Shown: positions 15,842 to 25,295, numbered from the stretch's first letter. The stretch: DNA of 37,641 bases from an uncultured Lachnospiraceae bacterium (GCA_910577675.1 CAJTOR010000037.1:1-37641); one strand, 5' to 3'. The notes: generated from the sequence alone by a model not told the origin. Made by a program: numbers and translations.

Positions 15842-18616
15842 TCAGCTTTTCTGGCTGTCCATCTTTTTGATCTGTGACTGTAGTTCATACAGTTTGTTCA
15901 GGGCGGCGAGCGGGGTCATGTTTGCCAGTTCAAGCGCCTGCAATTGACCGATCACCTGCCCATACCATGATGGTTCCTTAGCGGGGCTAAAAGTTTCTTC
16001 TTTGAAAAGGGAAAGCTGTTCATATGCCTCCGGTTTCTTTTCCTGACCGCGGCGGTTTCCTTTTGCCTCCCCCTTAACTTCACTCACACCTTCCGCCAAC
16101 ATCTTTGCGCGGTTTGCTACCTCGTGCTCATTTAGCGTCCCGGCGATCAATAGAGCGCGGTCAAGTACTTCCTTTGGCACGCCGGCAAGCCTTGCCACCT
16201 GTATCCCATAACTCTTATCCGCCCCCCCTTTTATTATCTTTCGCAAAAATACAATATCCTCGCCGGATTCTTTTACGGCAATACAGTAATTATTTACGCC
16301 GTAAAGTTTCCCCTCAAGTTCGGTCAGCTCATGGTAATGTGTGGCAAACAGTGTTTTTGCCCCGATATTATCTTTATTATTGATATGTTCCGCGACCGCC
16401 CACGCGATACTAAGACCGTCGAACGTCGATGTCCCGCGCCCGATCTCATCAAGGATCAGCAGGCTGTTCTTTGTCGCATTGCGCAGGATGTTCGCAACTT
16501 CCGTCATCTCCACCATAAAGGTACTCTGCCCGGAAGCTAAGTCATCCGAGGCACCAACGCGCGTGAAAATCCGGTCAACAATGCCGATATTTGCCGATTC
16601 AGCCGGCACAAAAGAGCCAATCTGCGCCATCAGGACAATAAGGGCTGCCTGCCGCATATAGGTCGATTTCCCCGCCATGTTCGGTCCCGTAATAATGGCA
16701 AGGCGGTGCGCATCATTATCAAGATATGTATCGTTTGCAACAAACGCATCGTTCTCAAGCATCCTCTCGACAACCGGATGCCTGCCCTCCCGTATCTCAA
16801 TCACTCCTTCATTATTGATATCCGGTCTTACAAAGCGCCCGCGCTCCGCAACAAAAGCAAGCGAAGCATACACATCAAGTTTTGCCACCGCTTTTGCCGT
16901 GCGCTGGATGCGGGAAACCTCACCCGCAATTTTTTCCCTTATCTCCGCAAAAAGCTCATATTCGAGTGCCGTCAGCTTCTCCTCTGCGTTAAGTATTTTA
17001 TCCTCAAGTTCCTTTAACTCCGGCGTGATATACCGCTCCGCCCCTGTGGTGGTTGCCTTTCTTGTCCAGTCCGCCGGGACAAGCTCCTTAAACGAATTCG
17101 TAACTTCAAGATAGTAGCCGAATACCTTGTTATATTTTATGCGAAGGTTCTTGATACCTGTTTTTTCCCTCTCCCGCTGCTCAACCTGTGCAAGCCAGTT
17201 CTTTCCCTCGGTCTTTGCACTGCGCAGTATGTCCACTTCCCTGTGGTAGCCGGAACGGATGATCCCGCCCTCAGTTAAGGAAATCGGTGCTTCCGGGTCA
17301 ACTGCGCTGCCAATCAGGTCACAGAGATCACTTAGCGGGTCAAGTTCGCTATAGATTGCACGCAGTTCCTCAGATACCGCCCCCTCCAAAAGGCAGCGGA
17401 TCGGCGGGAGCATTGTTAAGGAGGAAGAAAACGCCAGCAAATCGCGCGGATTTGCACTGCGGTAACTCACCTTTCCCATCAGCCGCTCAAGGTCATAGAC
17501 CGCGTCCAGATACTCGCGAAGCTCATCGCGCGTAATTGCCTCTTTGTTTAATTCTTCGAGTGCATCATAGCGCGCGCGGATTTCTTCCGTGTCAATCAGC
17601 GGCTGCTCGATAAAATTGCGCAGAAGTCTCGCCCCCATCGCCGTCTTTGTCTTATCGAGCACCCAGAGCAGCGAACCGCGCTTTGTTTTTTCCCTAAGTG
17701 TTTCCACCAATTCCAGATTCCGCCTTGTGGAAGTGTCCAGAATCATAAAGCGGTTTGTCGAATAAGGCGTGATATGGGTCAACTGTTCCAGCGAATTTTT
17801 CTGTGTTTCCAGAAGGTACTGTAATACAGCGCCCGCCGCGTCACACCCCGCAGTATAATCCGAAAGCCCTAGCCCGACAAGCGTGCCCGTATGGAAATGC
17901 GACATCAGTGCTTTTTTACACAATTCCGTATCATAGTACCAGTCCTCAAGCTTTGCCACCGCAATATGGTATCGTCCCCTCAATTCTTCCAGGTTAATTC
18001 CACAAGTCAAAAACGCCGGATTACAAATAATCTCCGACGGTGAAAATTTATATATTTCATCCAGGATGCCGCGCACCCCGGAAACCTCAGTCACATAATA
18101 GTCCCCCGTGGAAACATCCGCCGTGGAAATCCCGAATATTTTTCCATTTCCAATAATTCCCATCAAATAGTTATTCCTTGATGCATCCTGGGACTGGCTG
18201 TCGATATTGGTTCCCGGGGTCACAACCCGGATAACTTCGCGCCTCACCAGACCTTTTGACATTTTCGGGTCTTCCACCTGCTCACAGATTGCCACACGGT
18301 ATCCCTTTTCCACCAGTTTTGTAAGATAGCCCTCCAATGCGTGGTGGGGCACACCGCACATCGCTGCGCGGCCGGAGATCCCGCATGCTTTCCCCGTAAG
18401 CGTCAGTTCAAGTTCCCTTGAAACGGTCACCGCATCCTCAAAAAACATTTCATAGAAATCGCCAAGACGGTAAAACAGGATGCAGTCTTTGTACTGTGCC
18501 TTTGTTTCCAGATAACTCTGCATCATCGGTGTCACACCCGAAAGCTCGTCAAGGTTCATCACCTGAACCAGCGGTTCCTGCGTCCTTGTTGACTTTACCG
18601 ATGTTTCCTCTGCCAT
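15842..18616 (-). CDS. mutS: DNA mismatch recognition ATPase MutS (924 aa)
   Basis: Binds mismatches and small loops, then recruits MutL. The N-terminal mismatch-binding domain has the Phe-x-Glu wedge in GDFYEMFFED. The C-terminal ABC-type ATPase has TGPNMAGKST (Walker A, about 643-652), LLILDEIGRGTSTFDG (Walker B and signature region) and ATHYHE. Near the C-terminus, EQLSLF gives a canonical beta-clamp-binding pentapeptide (QLSLF, about residue 866-870), and a tetramerisation tail follows. I chose the ATG at 18616, with GAGG 8 bases upstream; the ATG at 18622 is too close to that site. The gene is slightly longer than the usual 850-890 residues. Confidence 0.97.
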   Translation of the reverse strand: MAEETSVKSTRTQEPLVQVMNLDELSGVTPMMQSYLETKAQYKDCILFYRLGDFYEMFFEDAVTVSRELELTLTGKACGISGRAAMCGVPHHALEGYLTKLVEKGYRVAICEQVEDPKMSKGLVRREVIRVVTPGTNIDSQSQDASRNNYLMGIIGNGKIFGISTADVSTGDYYVTEVSGVRGILDEIYKFSPSEIICNPAFLTCGINLEELRGRYHIAVAKLEDWYYDTELCKKALMSHFHTGTLVGLGLSDYTAGCDAAGAVLQYLLETQKNSLEQLTHITPYSTNRFMILDTSTRRNLELVETLREKTKRGSLLWVLDKTKTAMGARLLRNFIEQPLIDTEEIRARYDALEELNKEAITRDELREYLDAVYDLERLMGKVSYRSANPRDLLAFSSSLTMLPPIRCLLEGAVSEELRAIYSELDPLSDLCDLIGSAVDPEAPISLTEGGIIRSGYHREVDILRSAKTEGKNWLAQVEQREREKTGIKNLRIKYNKVFGYYLEVTNSFKELVPADWTRKATTTGAERYITPELKELEDKILNAEEKLTALEYELFAEIREKIAGEVSRIQRTAKAVAKLDVYASLAFVAERGRFVRPDINNEGVIEIREGRHPVVERMLENDAFVANDTYLDNDAHRLAIITGPNMAGKSTYMRQAALIVLMAQIGSFVPAESANIGIVDRIFTRVGASDDLASGQSTFMVEMTEVANILRNATKNSLLILDEIGRGTSTFDGLSIAWAVAEHINNKDNIGAKTLFATHYHELTELEGKLYGVNNYCIAVKESGEDIVFLRKIIKGGADKSYGIQVARLAGVPKEVLDRALLIAGTLNEHEVANRAKMLAEGVSEVKGEAKGNRRGQEKKPEAYEQLSLFKEETFSPAKEPSWYGQVIGQLQALELANMTPLAALNKLYELQSQIKKMDSQKS

Positions 18617-18683
18617 TTTCATAACCTCACTTCTCTTTATTTCTGTAACTTTTTTAATTTAACCTTTATGCAGAATCCTCAGT

Positions 18684-19172
18684 CTATACCGCGCCGTCCA
18701 CAAGCCCGGTATCAACCATCAATTTCCCGCTGTCCGCGGCAGCAGTCGCCAGCGTGTCGCAGCGCTCGTTCTGTGGGTGCCCGGCATGTCCCTTCACCCA
18801 GTAAAATATCACATTGTGGGGAGCCTTTGCTGCAAGCAGCCGCTTCCAGAGATCCACATTCTTCACGGGCTCATTTTTTCCCCGCTTCCATCCCTTTTTC
18901 ACCCACCCGTCAATCCAGTGCTCATTAAACGCCTTGACAAGATACTGGGAATCCGAATATAATTCCACCTCACAAGGTTTTGTAAGTGCCTCCAACCCGA
19001 CAATTGCCGCCATCAGTTCCATCCGGTTATTTGTCGTGCGCACATAACCTCCGGAATATTCCCTAAGATGTTCTGTACCTTTTGTGTCAGTATAAGATAA
19101 AACTGTACCATACCCTCCCGGTCCGTCCGGGTTCCCGCGCGCCGCGCCATCCGTATAAATTACTACCTTCAT
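18684..19172 (-). CDS. rnhA: Ribonuclease HI (162 aa)
   Basis: Cleaves the RNA strand of RNA-DNA hybrids. The complete catalytic set is visible: Asp8 (YTDGA), Glu52 (RMEL), Asp74 (SDSQ) and Asp139, with the flexible-loop histidine at 129 (KGHAGH). The basic handle region KKGWKRGKNEPVKN (92-105) is present, so it is an E. coli-type enzyme with its own substrate-binding protrusion. Start ATG at 19172 follows GGAGGGATTCT. It lies between a MutS-like gene and mutS. Confidence 0.96.
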   Translation of the reverse strand: MKVVIYTDGAARGNPDGPGGYGTVLSYTDTKGTEHLREYSGGYVRTTNNRMELMAAIVGLEALTKPCEVELYSDSQYLVKAFNEHWIDGWVKKGWKRGKNEPVKNVDLWKRLLAAKAPHNVIFYWVKGHAGHPQNERCDTLATAAADSGKLMVDTGLVDGAV

Positions 19173-19205
19173 AGAATCCCTCCGCTTTTTCTCCCACCTG
19201 CCATA

Positions 19206-20870
19206 TTACATAACCCAGTTCCCACTCTCCTCAAAATGCTTTACGCGCGCCTCGGCATGCTCCGTCATCCCCTCGTCATATCCTAACATCCGCAACAGTT
19301 TGATCGCATTTTTTGAAACTGCCCGCCCCGGATAGAGTTTATAATCAAAAAGAACCTCGTTTTCTTTCACATATTCCTGGAAATGGTAATTGGAATAATT
19401 TTCCTCCAAGATATGTGTCAGCTCAATATCGTGCGTTGCCGCAAAACACATGGCGTTTGCCCCGGCAAGCCAGGACAAAATCTCCGCCGAGGCGGCAATG
19501 CGCTCCAGTGTATTTGTGCCGCGCAGCACCTCGTCCACAAAACAGAGTACCGGAACTTTATCGCTCACCATATCCATAATCCGCTTTAAGGATTTTATCT
19601 CAACAATATAGTAGCTTTCCTTGCTGAAAATATCGTCGCGCAGCGCCATCGAGGACGCGATCGCAAAAAAGCTTCCATGCCAGGAAGAAGCCATCACGGT
19701 ATCGATGGTCTGGGCAAGGATTGCATTGATTGCAAGAGTTTTTATAAAGGTCGATTTACCGGAAGCGTTCGACCCCGTAATCAGCACACAGCGGTGTTCC
19801 GCAAGTGTGGCAGGCACCGGCTCATCAAGCATCGGATGGTAGACTTCCTGCGTTTCAAGAAACGGAGCACCATGTTCTAATACAGGGACACACCATTTGC
19901 CCATAAGCTCCCGATAGGATGCCGCTGCAATCATGGAATCAAGAAAGCCGGCAGTTTCAAAAAGGGCGGTCAGCTCCGCTTCGTTGTTGTCAAATATTTT
20001 AAGCATATTATTGAATTTAATCAGGTCGATATGGAACAGCATGCGGATATAGTCAACCATCCCCTCAAGCAAATCCCCGGTCGGTTTCTTGCCCGCCACA
20101 ATGCGCGCCCCCTTGCGGAACGAAGCAAATACTTTCAGGTTTTTTCTGGTTGTTTCGATGTAACTTGCTATCGCTTCGTCGCCGATTAATGACAGGGCTT
20201 TCATGCTGTCCATCATGCGGATTAAGTGTGAAACAACACAGAAATATTTTTCGATCTCGCCCTTGCGTTTATAGTAGGAAAATGCATTGTATATCCCGAT
20301 TGTGATTACCGCCATCACGCCCGCCACTGGGTTTAAAAAGATCAGGGCAAGCGCCATAAACATGGATGCAAAACAGATATAGTGCCGCGCATTGTCCTCC
20401 CTCTTTAACAGGTGGAGCAGATGGATGTATTCGTAGACAGAGATATTCCGCTCCTTCCCCATCCGCATAAACTGTTCCTGCAGCGCACATCTTGCCTTTT
20501 TGTTTTCAGAAAAATGTTCGATCAGGCGGTTCCTCTCAGAAAGTTCCTCCTGCGAAAAGCTTGGTCTGTGCAGCATCGCGAAAAGATACTCCTCCCCCGC
20601 TGCCGAACCGGTGTTATTCATTGTCATAAAAATCTGATCCATGTCAAGGTCATTCCAGGTTATGGAATCAATATCGCCGGTTCTCTTTTCAAGATGCTCA
20701 TAATAATATTGCAGCGAATGATACTTGGCTTCCGAATACTCCTCCTGCGGCACCTGCCCCCACTCGCGCTCCATTTTAAGATACAGTTTCCTGGTATAGT
20801 TCTTTTCATCATAAATACTTTTGATAAATAAAGCCACCAGGACGATGGCTATGATAATCACATATGGCAT
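19206..20870 (-). CDS. Membrane-anchored MutS-like ATPase (554 aa)
   Basis: The C-terminal third is a MutS-type ATPase: Walker A GSNASGKST (366-374), Walker B VLCFVDEVLRGTNT (441-454) and ATHDIELTH (478-486). It lacks the mismatch-binding domain and the Phe-x-Glu wedge. Instead the N-terminus is a membrane helix (about 2-17) and two more hydrophobic segments lie at about 165-197, so the protein is probably tethered to the membrane. The core and lever helices are reduced. Such proteins are usually annotated as MutS-family, but a role in mismatch repair is unproven and seems unlikely. The ATG at 20870 has GGGGGA 6 bases upstream; a TTG at 20907 is a weaker alternative. It is the first gene of the rnhA-mutS-mutL operon. 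Confidence 0.88.
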   Translation of the reverse strand: MPYVIIIAIVLVALFIKSIYDEKNYTRKLYLKMEREWGQVPQEEYSEAKYHSLQYYYEHLEKRTGDIDSITWNDLDMDQIFMTMNNTGSAAGEEYLFAMLHRPSFSQEELSERNRLIEHFSENKKARCALQEQFMRMGKERNISVYEYIHLLHLLKREDNARHYICFASMFMALALIFLNPVAGVMAVITIGIYNAFSYYKRKGEIEKYFCVVSHLIRMMDSMKALSLIGDEAIASYIETTRKNLKVFASFRKGARIVAGKKPTGDLLEGMVDYIRMLFHIDLIKFNNMLKIFDNNEAELTALFETAGFLDSMIAAASYRELMGKWCVPVLEHGAPFLETQEVYHPMLDEPVPATLAEHRCVLITGSNASGKSTFIKTLAINAILAQTIDTVMASSWHGSFFAIASSMALRDDIFSKESYYIVEIKSLKRIMDMVSDKVPVLCFVDEVLRGTNTLERIAASAEILSWLAGANAMCFAATHDIELTHILEENYSNYHFQEYVKENEVLFDYKLYPGRAVSKNAIKLLRMLGYDEGMTEHAEARVKHFEESGNWVM

Positions 20871-21010
20871 GTCCGATCCCCCGCTGTCAAAATAATCCCG
20901 TGCAAACAAACTCAGTCAAAGAAAATTATATCCCTATACTGCTCCCGCTTTCGCATGACATATGGGGATAACTCCACCTGATGCAACTGATAGGTTAAAA
21001 CACACGAAAA

Positions 21011-21030
21011 GCCGCCATAGCGCGGCGGTT
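21011..21030 (-). terminator. Hairpin terminator downstream of the 109-aa orphan gene
   Basis: CCGCC (21012-21016) and GGCGG (21024-21028) form a GC-rich hairpin. T-rich sequence follows on both strands, so it may act in both directions. It lies 15 bases after the stop of the orphan gene and before the MutS-like operon. Confidence 0.65.
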
Positions 21031-21044
21031 TTCCGGTTCTTTAT

Positions 21045-21374
21045 TTATAAAAAGTTTTTGTTTGAAAGCCTTCCCTGGTCGCGCAGGACATTTTTAAGAC
21101 CCTCCAGAGCCGTGTCAAGCTCCAAGTTGGTATCCGAAGAAACATTATCGTTCTCCGCAGCATCCGTGGTTTCCCCCTTCTTCACCGGAACCAGTTCCAC
21201 CTCACACAGATAATCCTGGGTCACAAGACGAGCTTCCAAAAGCCCCTTTAATTTATTCCACGCCTCACGCTCGTTAACCGCTGTCGTCACCACCGGAGAA
21301 CCGTCCGCACGCAAAAAAGGGGTGGTTTTTGCCATATCCCTGCACAACATAAAATATTTGTATTTTCTTTCCAT
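21045..21374 (-). CDS. Hypothetical protein (109 aa)
   Basis: Not recognised. A small soluble protein with an N-terminal region of likely mixed alpha/beta structure (about 1-70, starting MERKYKYFMLCRDM) and an acidic, Asn/Asp/Ser-rich C-terminal tail (about 75-109). No signal peptide, membrane segment or cysteine cluster. The ATG at 21374 has an AAGGA site about 11 bases upstream; the in-frame ATG at 21422 has none. It is a single-gene transcription unit with a near-consensus promoter (21455-21483) and a terminator (21011-21030). Confidence 0.7.
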   Translation of the reverse strand: MERKYKYFMLCRDMAKTTPFLRADGSPVVTTAVNEREAWNKLKGLLEARLVTQDYLCEVELVPVKKGETTDAAENDNVSSDTNLELDTALEGLKNVLRDQGRLSNKNFL

Positions 21375-21454
21375 AAAACAAGCATCCTTTCTACCCTGCC
21401 ACGGCTCCCGGCTGCCGTGCACTGTATAAAAATACTAAACTTTCTTTGCAGATA

Positions 21455-21483
21455 ATTATAACTGATTTTTTTTCGGAAGTCAA
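21455..21483 (-). promoter_or_regulatory. Strong sigma-A-type promoter for the 109-aa orphan gene
   Basis: On the minus strand, TTGACT (21483-21478), a 17-base spacer and TATAAT (21460-21455) give a near-perfect sigma-A promoter, about 80 bases upstream of the start codon. The left end of the neighbouring insertion sequence lies only 49 bases upstream, so the promoter was left intact by the insertion. Confidence 0.8.
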
Positions 21484-21674
21484 CGTTTGATTTTCTCCCA
21501 AAAAAACAGGAACAGCCATCCTGGTGGCGGGTCTTTGACAGTTTCATTTCAAATCCATTTCGCTGAACTCCAGTATGCACAGGGCTTTAAACCTTCTTTT
21601 TTTGTCAAATTTAATGCATTTTTATGTAGCGTATGTAGCGTTATTGTGCTATAATAGTTATGGAGGTGACGTTT

Positions 21675-23399
21675 ATGCGCTTGAGAATAAAAAATGACAA
21701 TGGCATTGAACGACTTTATATTGAAAAATCCATTCGGATCAGTGACAAAAAAGTTACAACTCAAAACGTTGAGAAATTGGGAAGGGTCGATGTACTTATG
21801 GCATCTATGGGGCTTTCCCGTGAGCAAGTCATTGCATGGGCAAAAAAGAAAGTTGACGACCTTAATGGATCATCCGCTCCGATCCTGCTCTCATTATCCC
21901 CTTCAAAATCAATCCCCCTCGGAGAACGCAGGTCTTTTCGTGCCGGATATCTGTTCCTTCAGGATATTTACTGCTCCATGAAGATGAAAAACATCTTCAG
22001 GAACATTGCAAAGCGTCACAGATATAAGTTTGATCTGAATGCAATCACCGCAGACCTGGTCTATGCACGTATCCTTGAACCAAACAGCAAAAGGGCCTCC
22101 TACGAAGTTGCAGGGTCTTTCCTTGAAAAGCCTTCCTACGAAGAACATGACATTTACCGTGGGTTAAGCGTCCTCGCCCAGGAAATGGATTACATACAGG
22201 CGGAAGTCTATAAAAACTCCAACTTCATATCCCCAAGGAACAACCGTGTCCTTTACTACGACTGCAGCAACTTCTACTTTGAGACCGAGCAGGCGGATGA
22301 ACTTCGTAAATACGGCAAAAGCAAGGAGAACAGACCCAACCCCATTGTGCAGATGGGTCTCTTCATGGACGGGGACGGTATACCGATCTCCTTCAGCCTC
22401 TTTGATGGGGCAGCCAACGAGCAGCCTTCCCTAAAGCCGTCAGAAACAAAACTGCTCCAGGATTTCGGGTTTGAAAGATTTGTGGTCTGTACAGATGCCG
22501 GGCTTGGTTCCGAGGCGAACAGGAAGTTCAATGATGTCAGCAACAGGGGGTTCATCGTTACGCAGTCACTCAAAAAGCTGAAGGAAGAAGAACGTGTTTC
22601 GGCTATGGATGGTACAAACTGGCACCGCCTTTCCGACGGAAAAGCCGTAAAAAACATCCAGGGGATAAAACAGCATCCGGATGACCACACGGATGAAATC
22701 TATTATAAGGAGCGCATACACGATGGCAGTGCTGTCCTGGGACAGCTTATGATCATCACTTATTCGCCATCCTACGCTGTCTATCAGCGGAATGTGCGCC
22801 AGGCACAGCTGGAACGTGCTGAAAAGATGGTCCGCCTTAAGCAGGTTAAGAAACAGAGAAAAAACCCCAACGACCCGGCGCGTTTCGTAAAAGCAACTGC
22901 CATTACGCAGGATGGGGAAACCGCCCAAAAGACGCTGTATGAAATGGATGAAGAGGCTGTAAGGAAGGAAGCCGCGTATGATGGGTTCTATGCAGTATGC
23001 ACAAACCTTACCAATGACAGTGTCGGGGATATCCTTTCCATAAGTGAGGGACGTTGGAAAATCGAGGAGTCCTTCCGTATAATGAAGACGGATTTTTTAT
23101 CAAGACCAGTTTACGTATCACGTGGGGACAGGATCCGGGCCCATTTCCTCACATGCTATCTTGCACTGCTGGTTTACAGGCTTCTCGAAAAGAAGCTTGG
23201 AAGAGGTTTTACTGCAAACCAGATCATTCAAACGTTACGTGATTATAAGCTGTTGAAGATAACCGGGGAAGGCTATATCCCCGAGTATGCAAGGACACCA
23301 TTAACAGACCACCTGCACGATGTATTTGGGTTTAGAACGGATGCCGAGATTATCCCCACACGCAAACTAAAATCAATCATAGCTTTTACAAAAAAATAA
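21675..23399 (+). CDS. IS1634-family DDE transposase (574 aa)
   Basis: Catalyses transposition of the surrounding element. RNase H-fold DDE residues are visible: Asp196 (LYYDCSN), Asp274 (VCTDAGLGS) and the C-terminal Glu in GRWKIEESFRIMKTDF, which fits the Y-R-E-K-like signature of the IS4 superfamily. The N-terminal domain (about 1-100) includes IEKSIRISDKKVTTQNVEKLG. The gene appears intact and full length. The ATG at 21675 was chosen because GGAGGTG lies 6 bases upstream; the ATG at 21660 precedes that site. Confidence 0.92.
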   Translation: MRLRIKNDNGIERLYIEKSIRISDKKVTTQNVEKLGRVDVLMASMGLSREQVIAWAKKKVDDLNGSSAPILLSLSPSKSIPLGERRSFRAGYLFLQDIYCSMKMKNIFRNIAKRHRYKFDLNAITADLVYARILEPNSKRASYEVAGSFLEKPSYEEHDIYRGLSVLAQEMDYIQAEVYKNSNFISPRNNRVLYYDCSNFYFETEQADELRKYGKSKENRPNPIVQMGLFMDGDGIPISFSLFDGAANEQPSLKPSETKLLQDFGFERFVVCTDAGLGSEANRKFNDVSNRGFIVTQSLKKLKEEERVSAMDGTNWHRLSDGKAVKNIQGIKQHPDDHTDEIYYKERIHDGSAVLGQLMIITYSPSYAVYQRNVRQAQLERAEKMVRLKQVKKQRKNPNDPARFVKATAITQDGETAQKTLYEMDEEAVRKEAAYDGFYAVCTNLTNDSVGDILSISEGRWKIEESFRIMKTDFLSRPVYVSRGDRIRAHFLTCYLALLVYRLLEKKLGRGFTANQIIQTLRDYKLLKITGEGYIPEYARTPLTDHLHDVFGFRTDAEIIPTRKLKSIIAFTKK

Positions 23400-23428
23400 T
23401 CTCGACGCTACATGGGGCACCAAGTAAT

Positions 23429-23472
23429 AAAACTGCAGAACCCATTGAAGACTCTAGGGTTTCTGCAGTTTT
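23429..23472 (+). terminator. Long hairpin/terminator inside the right end of the insertion sequence
   Basis: A stem of about 15 base pairs with one bulge: the left arm starts AAAACTGCAGAA (23429) and the right arm ends TTCTGCAGTTTT (23472), with a 13-base loop. A-tract/T-tract pairing makes it work in both directions. It would stop transposase transcripts and shield the element from outside readthrough. Confidence 0.75.
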
Positions 23473-23494
23473 ATCGTTTCAAAACTGTCAAAGA

Positions 23495-24014
23495 TGGGAT
23501 TATACTACAATTTTAGAAAATTGACAAACAGATTGCAAAAAAACCAAAAAATGTGAAAATTCTGAAGAAGAAATGAAAGTAGTATTACACAAAAAGGATG
23601 GTCAATGCCAATAGGTGGGCATGATCCCCTTTATTTATAAACCTAATAATTCGTTCATTCAAATCCACGTATCGTTGACAAAAATAAAGGACGATGGTAA
23701 AATGTTTCTAATGAAGGGGAAGTAAAACTTTATGCTAAATATATTTATTGGGAAGGATAATTTACCTGTCGGAAGCACTTGTTGTAAGTGAAGCAAACCA
23801 ACAGTATGTTGGGGCGGGTTATCTGATTTTGTTTGGGTATGGCTCTGAAAAGAATAATGTATAAATAACTTTAGCTTCTGCTCATTAGGCAGAGTTTTTT
23901 CTTTTATAAGTGTTCTGGCAAAGAAATGGATTATTGTCCATAGTACATTGGATGGCAGCGGTGGAAAAATAATTGATTTTTGTTGATGGAATAAAATGTG
24001 AAGGGAGGTTTATA
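23495..24014 (+). other. Gene-poor decayed stretch between insertion sequence and hipA-like gene
   Basis: No complete gene is convincing in these 520 bases. Several short in-frame fragments occur: a 34-codon ORF at 23621-23725 (MIPFIYKPNNSF...), and overlapping fragments near 23732 (MLNIFIGKDNLPVGS) in another frame. None has a good ribosome-binding site. The AT-rich composition and broken frames suggest remnants of one or two small island genes. Confidence 0.4.
23873..23905 (+). terminator. Terminator upstream of the hipA-like gene
   Basis: TTCTGC pairs with GCAGAG (one G-T pair) across a short loop, followed by TTTTTTCTTTT. It would end any transcript from the decayed region before the hipA-like gene. 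Confidence 0.6.
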
Positions 24015-25229
24015 ATGAAAAAAGAAACTATGGAACAAATAGATGTCTTTAGCAGGCATATCAATGGAGGTAAAGGAGCACTTGTTGAGGCATTAGGGGG
24101 AGTGGCACGGATGCAGAAGGCTGCTCAAAAAGAGGAAAGTGCTGAAATAAAGGAATATATTCTTATGAACATGGATGTTGAGATTGCTGAATTCCGTGTA
24201 AATAAGTGGGGAATTGTTGAAAATGTCCGGGTATTAAAAGAATTGCCAAACTGGATTTCAAATTTTCGTGCATTCATAGAGGGACGACGCGCACCAAAAC
24301 ATAGAGAGAATATAGCACAGTTGTTGCAAGAGTCCGGTTGTGCAACCTTACAAGGATATTTAGATATTACACATGCATTGTCATTGATAGACACTTATTG
24401 GGTGAAGCCTATCGGTAGTCTGCTAAAGTGGAAAGATGTTTCTCTTTACACCCATGAATTTAATGAAGTGATTGCAAAGACAGCATTTGAGGGTGGTTTG
24501 CATGGAAGAAATTTGTCTACAACATCACCAGAATATGGGACAGATGGTTCTTTTGCGAAGTGCTGGGTCAGAGAAGATGGGCATATACGAATGTTAAAAA
24601 GAGGATCTTCTGGTGCAAGGAATGCGGGGCTAGAACCTTATTCAGAATACTATGCAGCGCAGGTCGCAGAATATTTTCATGTCCCTTATGTAAAATATGG
24701 ATTGAGAAGTCGGAGCGGGCGTGTGCATTCTGTGTGTGATATTTTTACTTCTGAAAAATATGGATATTTACCGTATGCCGCTATCGGTGATATCCAATCC
24801 GATGTGTTTTCTGTTTTGGAAAAGTGCGCTGAATATGGTTTTGAAGACAGAGCCAGAACAATGTTTGTTTTCGATGCGGTAATTATGAACGAAGATCGTC
24901 ATAAGGGAAATTTTGGCTTTTTGATTGAGAATGATACTCAAAAAATTGTGGACTTTGCCCCTTTGTTTGATCATAATATATCATTGCTCCCCTATGCAGA
25001 AGAAGATGATTTTTCTGGGATGGAAAAATATATGCTTAGCCGCGGGCCAAGGCTGGCGGATACATTTTTACAATCAGCAAAAATTTGCATTACTCCTGAA
25101 TTGGAAAATGTGTTAATTAATTTGCGGGGTTTTGAGTTTACAAGGCATCCAAAATACAATCTTCCGGAGTGGCGACTAAAAGCATTAGAAAATCAGATGC
25201 AACAGAATATTGAAAGAATCTTGGGATAA
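24015..25229 (+). CDS. HipA-like protein kinase (404 aa), no adjacent HipB
   Basis: Resembles the HipA family of serine/threonine kinases, some of which act as toxins that phosphorylate translation factors. Visible kinase features are the N-lobe TDGSFAKCW region (176-184) with MLKRGSSGA (193-201), the catalytic loop NEDRHKGNFG (292-301, Asp294 and Asn299), and the metal-binding DFAPLFD (313-319) that replaces DFG. The first 140 residues are a distinct helical domain rather than the usual HipA N-terminal region. The ATG at 24015 has GGGAGG 6 bases upstream. There is no HipB-like helix-turn-helix gene next to it. AT-rich codon use and the adjoining insertion sequence suggest acquisition. A perfect terminator follows at 25274. 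Confidence 0.8.
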   Translation: MKKETMEQIDVFSRHINGGKGALVEALGGVARMQKAAQKEESAEIKEYILMNMDVEIAEFRVNKWGIVENVRVLKELPNWISNFRAFIEGRRAPKHRENIAQLLQESGCATLQGYLDITHALSLIDTYWVKPIGSLLKWKDVSLYTHEFNEVIAKTAFEGGLHGRNLSTTSPEYGTDGSFAKCWVREDGHIRMLKRGSSGARNAGLEPYSEYYAAQVAEYFHVPYVKYGLRSRSGRVHSVCDIFTSEKYGYLPYAAIGDIQSDVFSVLEKCAEYGFEDRARTMFVFDAVIMNEDRHKGNFGFLIENDTQKIVDFAPLFDHNISLLPYAEEDDFSGMEKYMLSRGPRLADTFLQSAKICITPELENVLINLRGFEFTRHPKYNLPEWRLKALENQMQQNIERILG

Positions 25230-25273
25230 GCGAGTCGGGTGGCATTTCATATTATTCCGGAAACAGGTACTTG

Positions 25274-25295
25274 GGGAGCTTCGGCTCCCTTTTTT
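25274..25295 (+). terminator. Rho-independent terminator after the hipA-like gene
   Basis: GGGAGC-TTCG-GCTCCC followed by six T: a six-base-pair GC stem capped by a stable UUCG tetraloop. It lies 45 bases after the stop codon. Confidence 0.92.

Larger units (their letters stand above)
21532..23494 (+). mobile_element. IS1634-type insertion sequence (about 1.96 kb)
   Basis: The single transposase gene is bracketed by imperfect terminal inverted repeats whose identical core is TCTTTGACAGTTT (21532-21544 on the left; 23494-23482 on the right, inverted). A convincing target duplication was not found in the flanking bases, so the exact ends are uncertain by a few bases. A second, subterminal inverted pair, ATGTAGCG, lies at about 21624 and 23413. 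A long hairpin sits just inside the right end. The element occupies the divergence point between minus- and plus-strand gene blocks. Confidence 0.8.

Noticed and set aside
21624..23415. Insertion-sequence ends at the ATGTAGCG inverted pair
   Set aside because: The outer TCTTTGACAGTTT pair is longer and enclosed spacing fits better; the inner pair is kept as subterminal.
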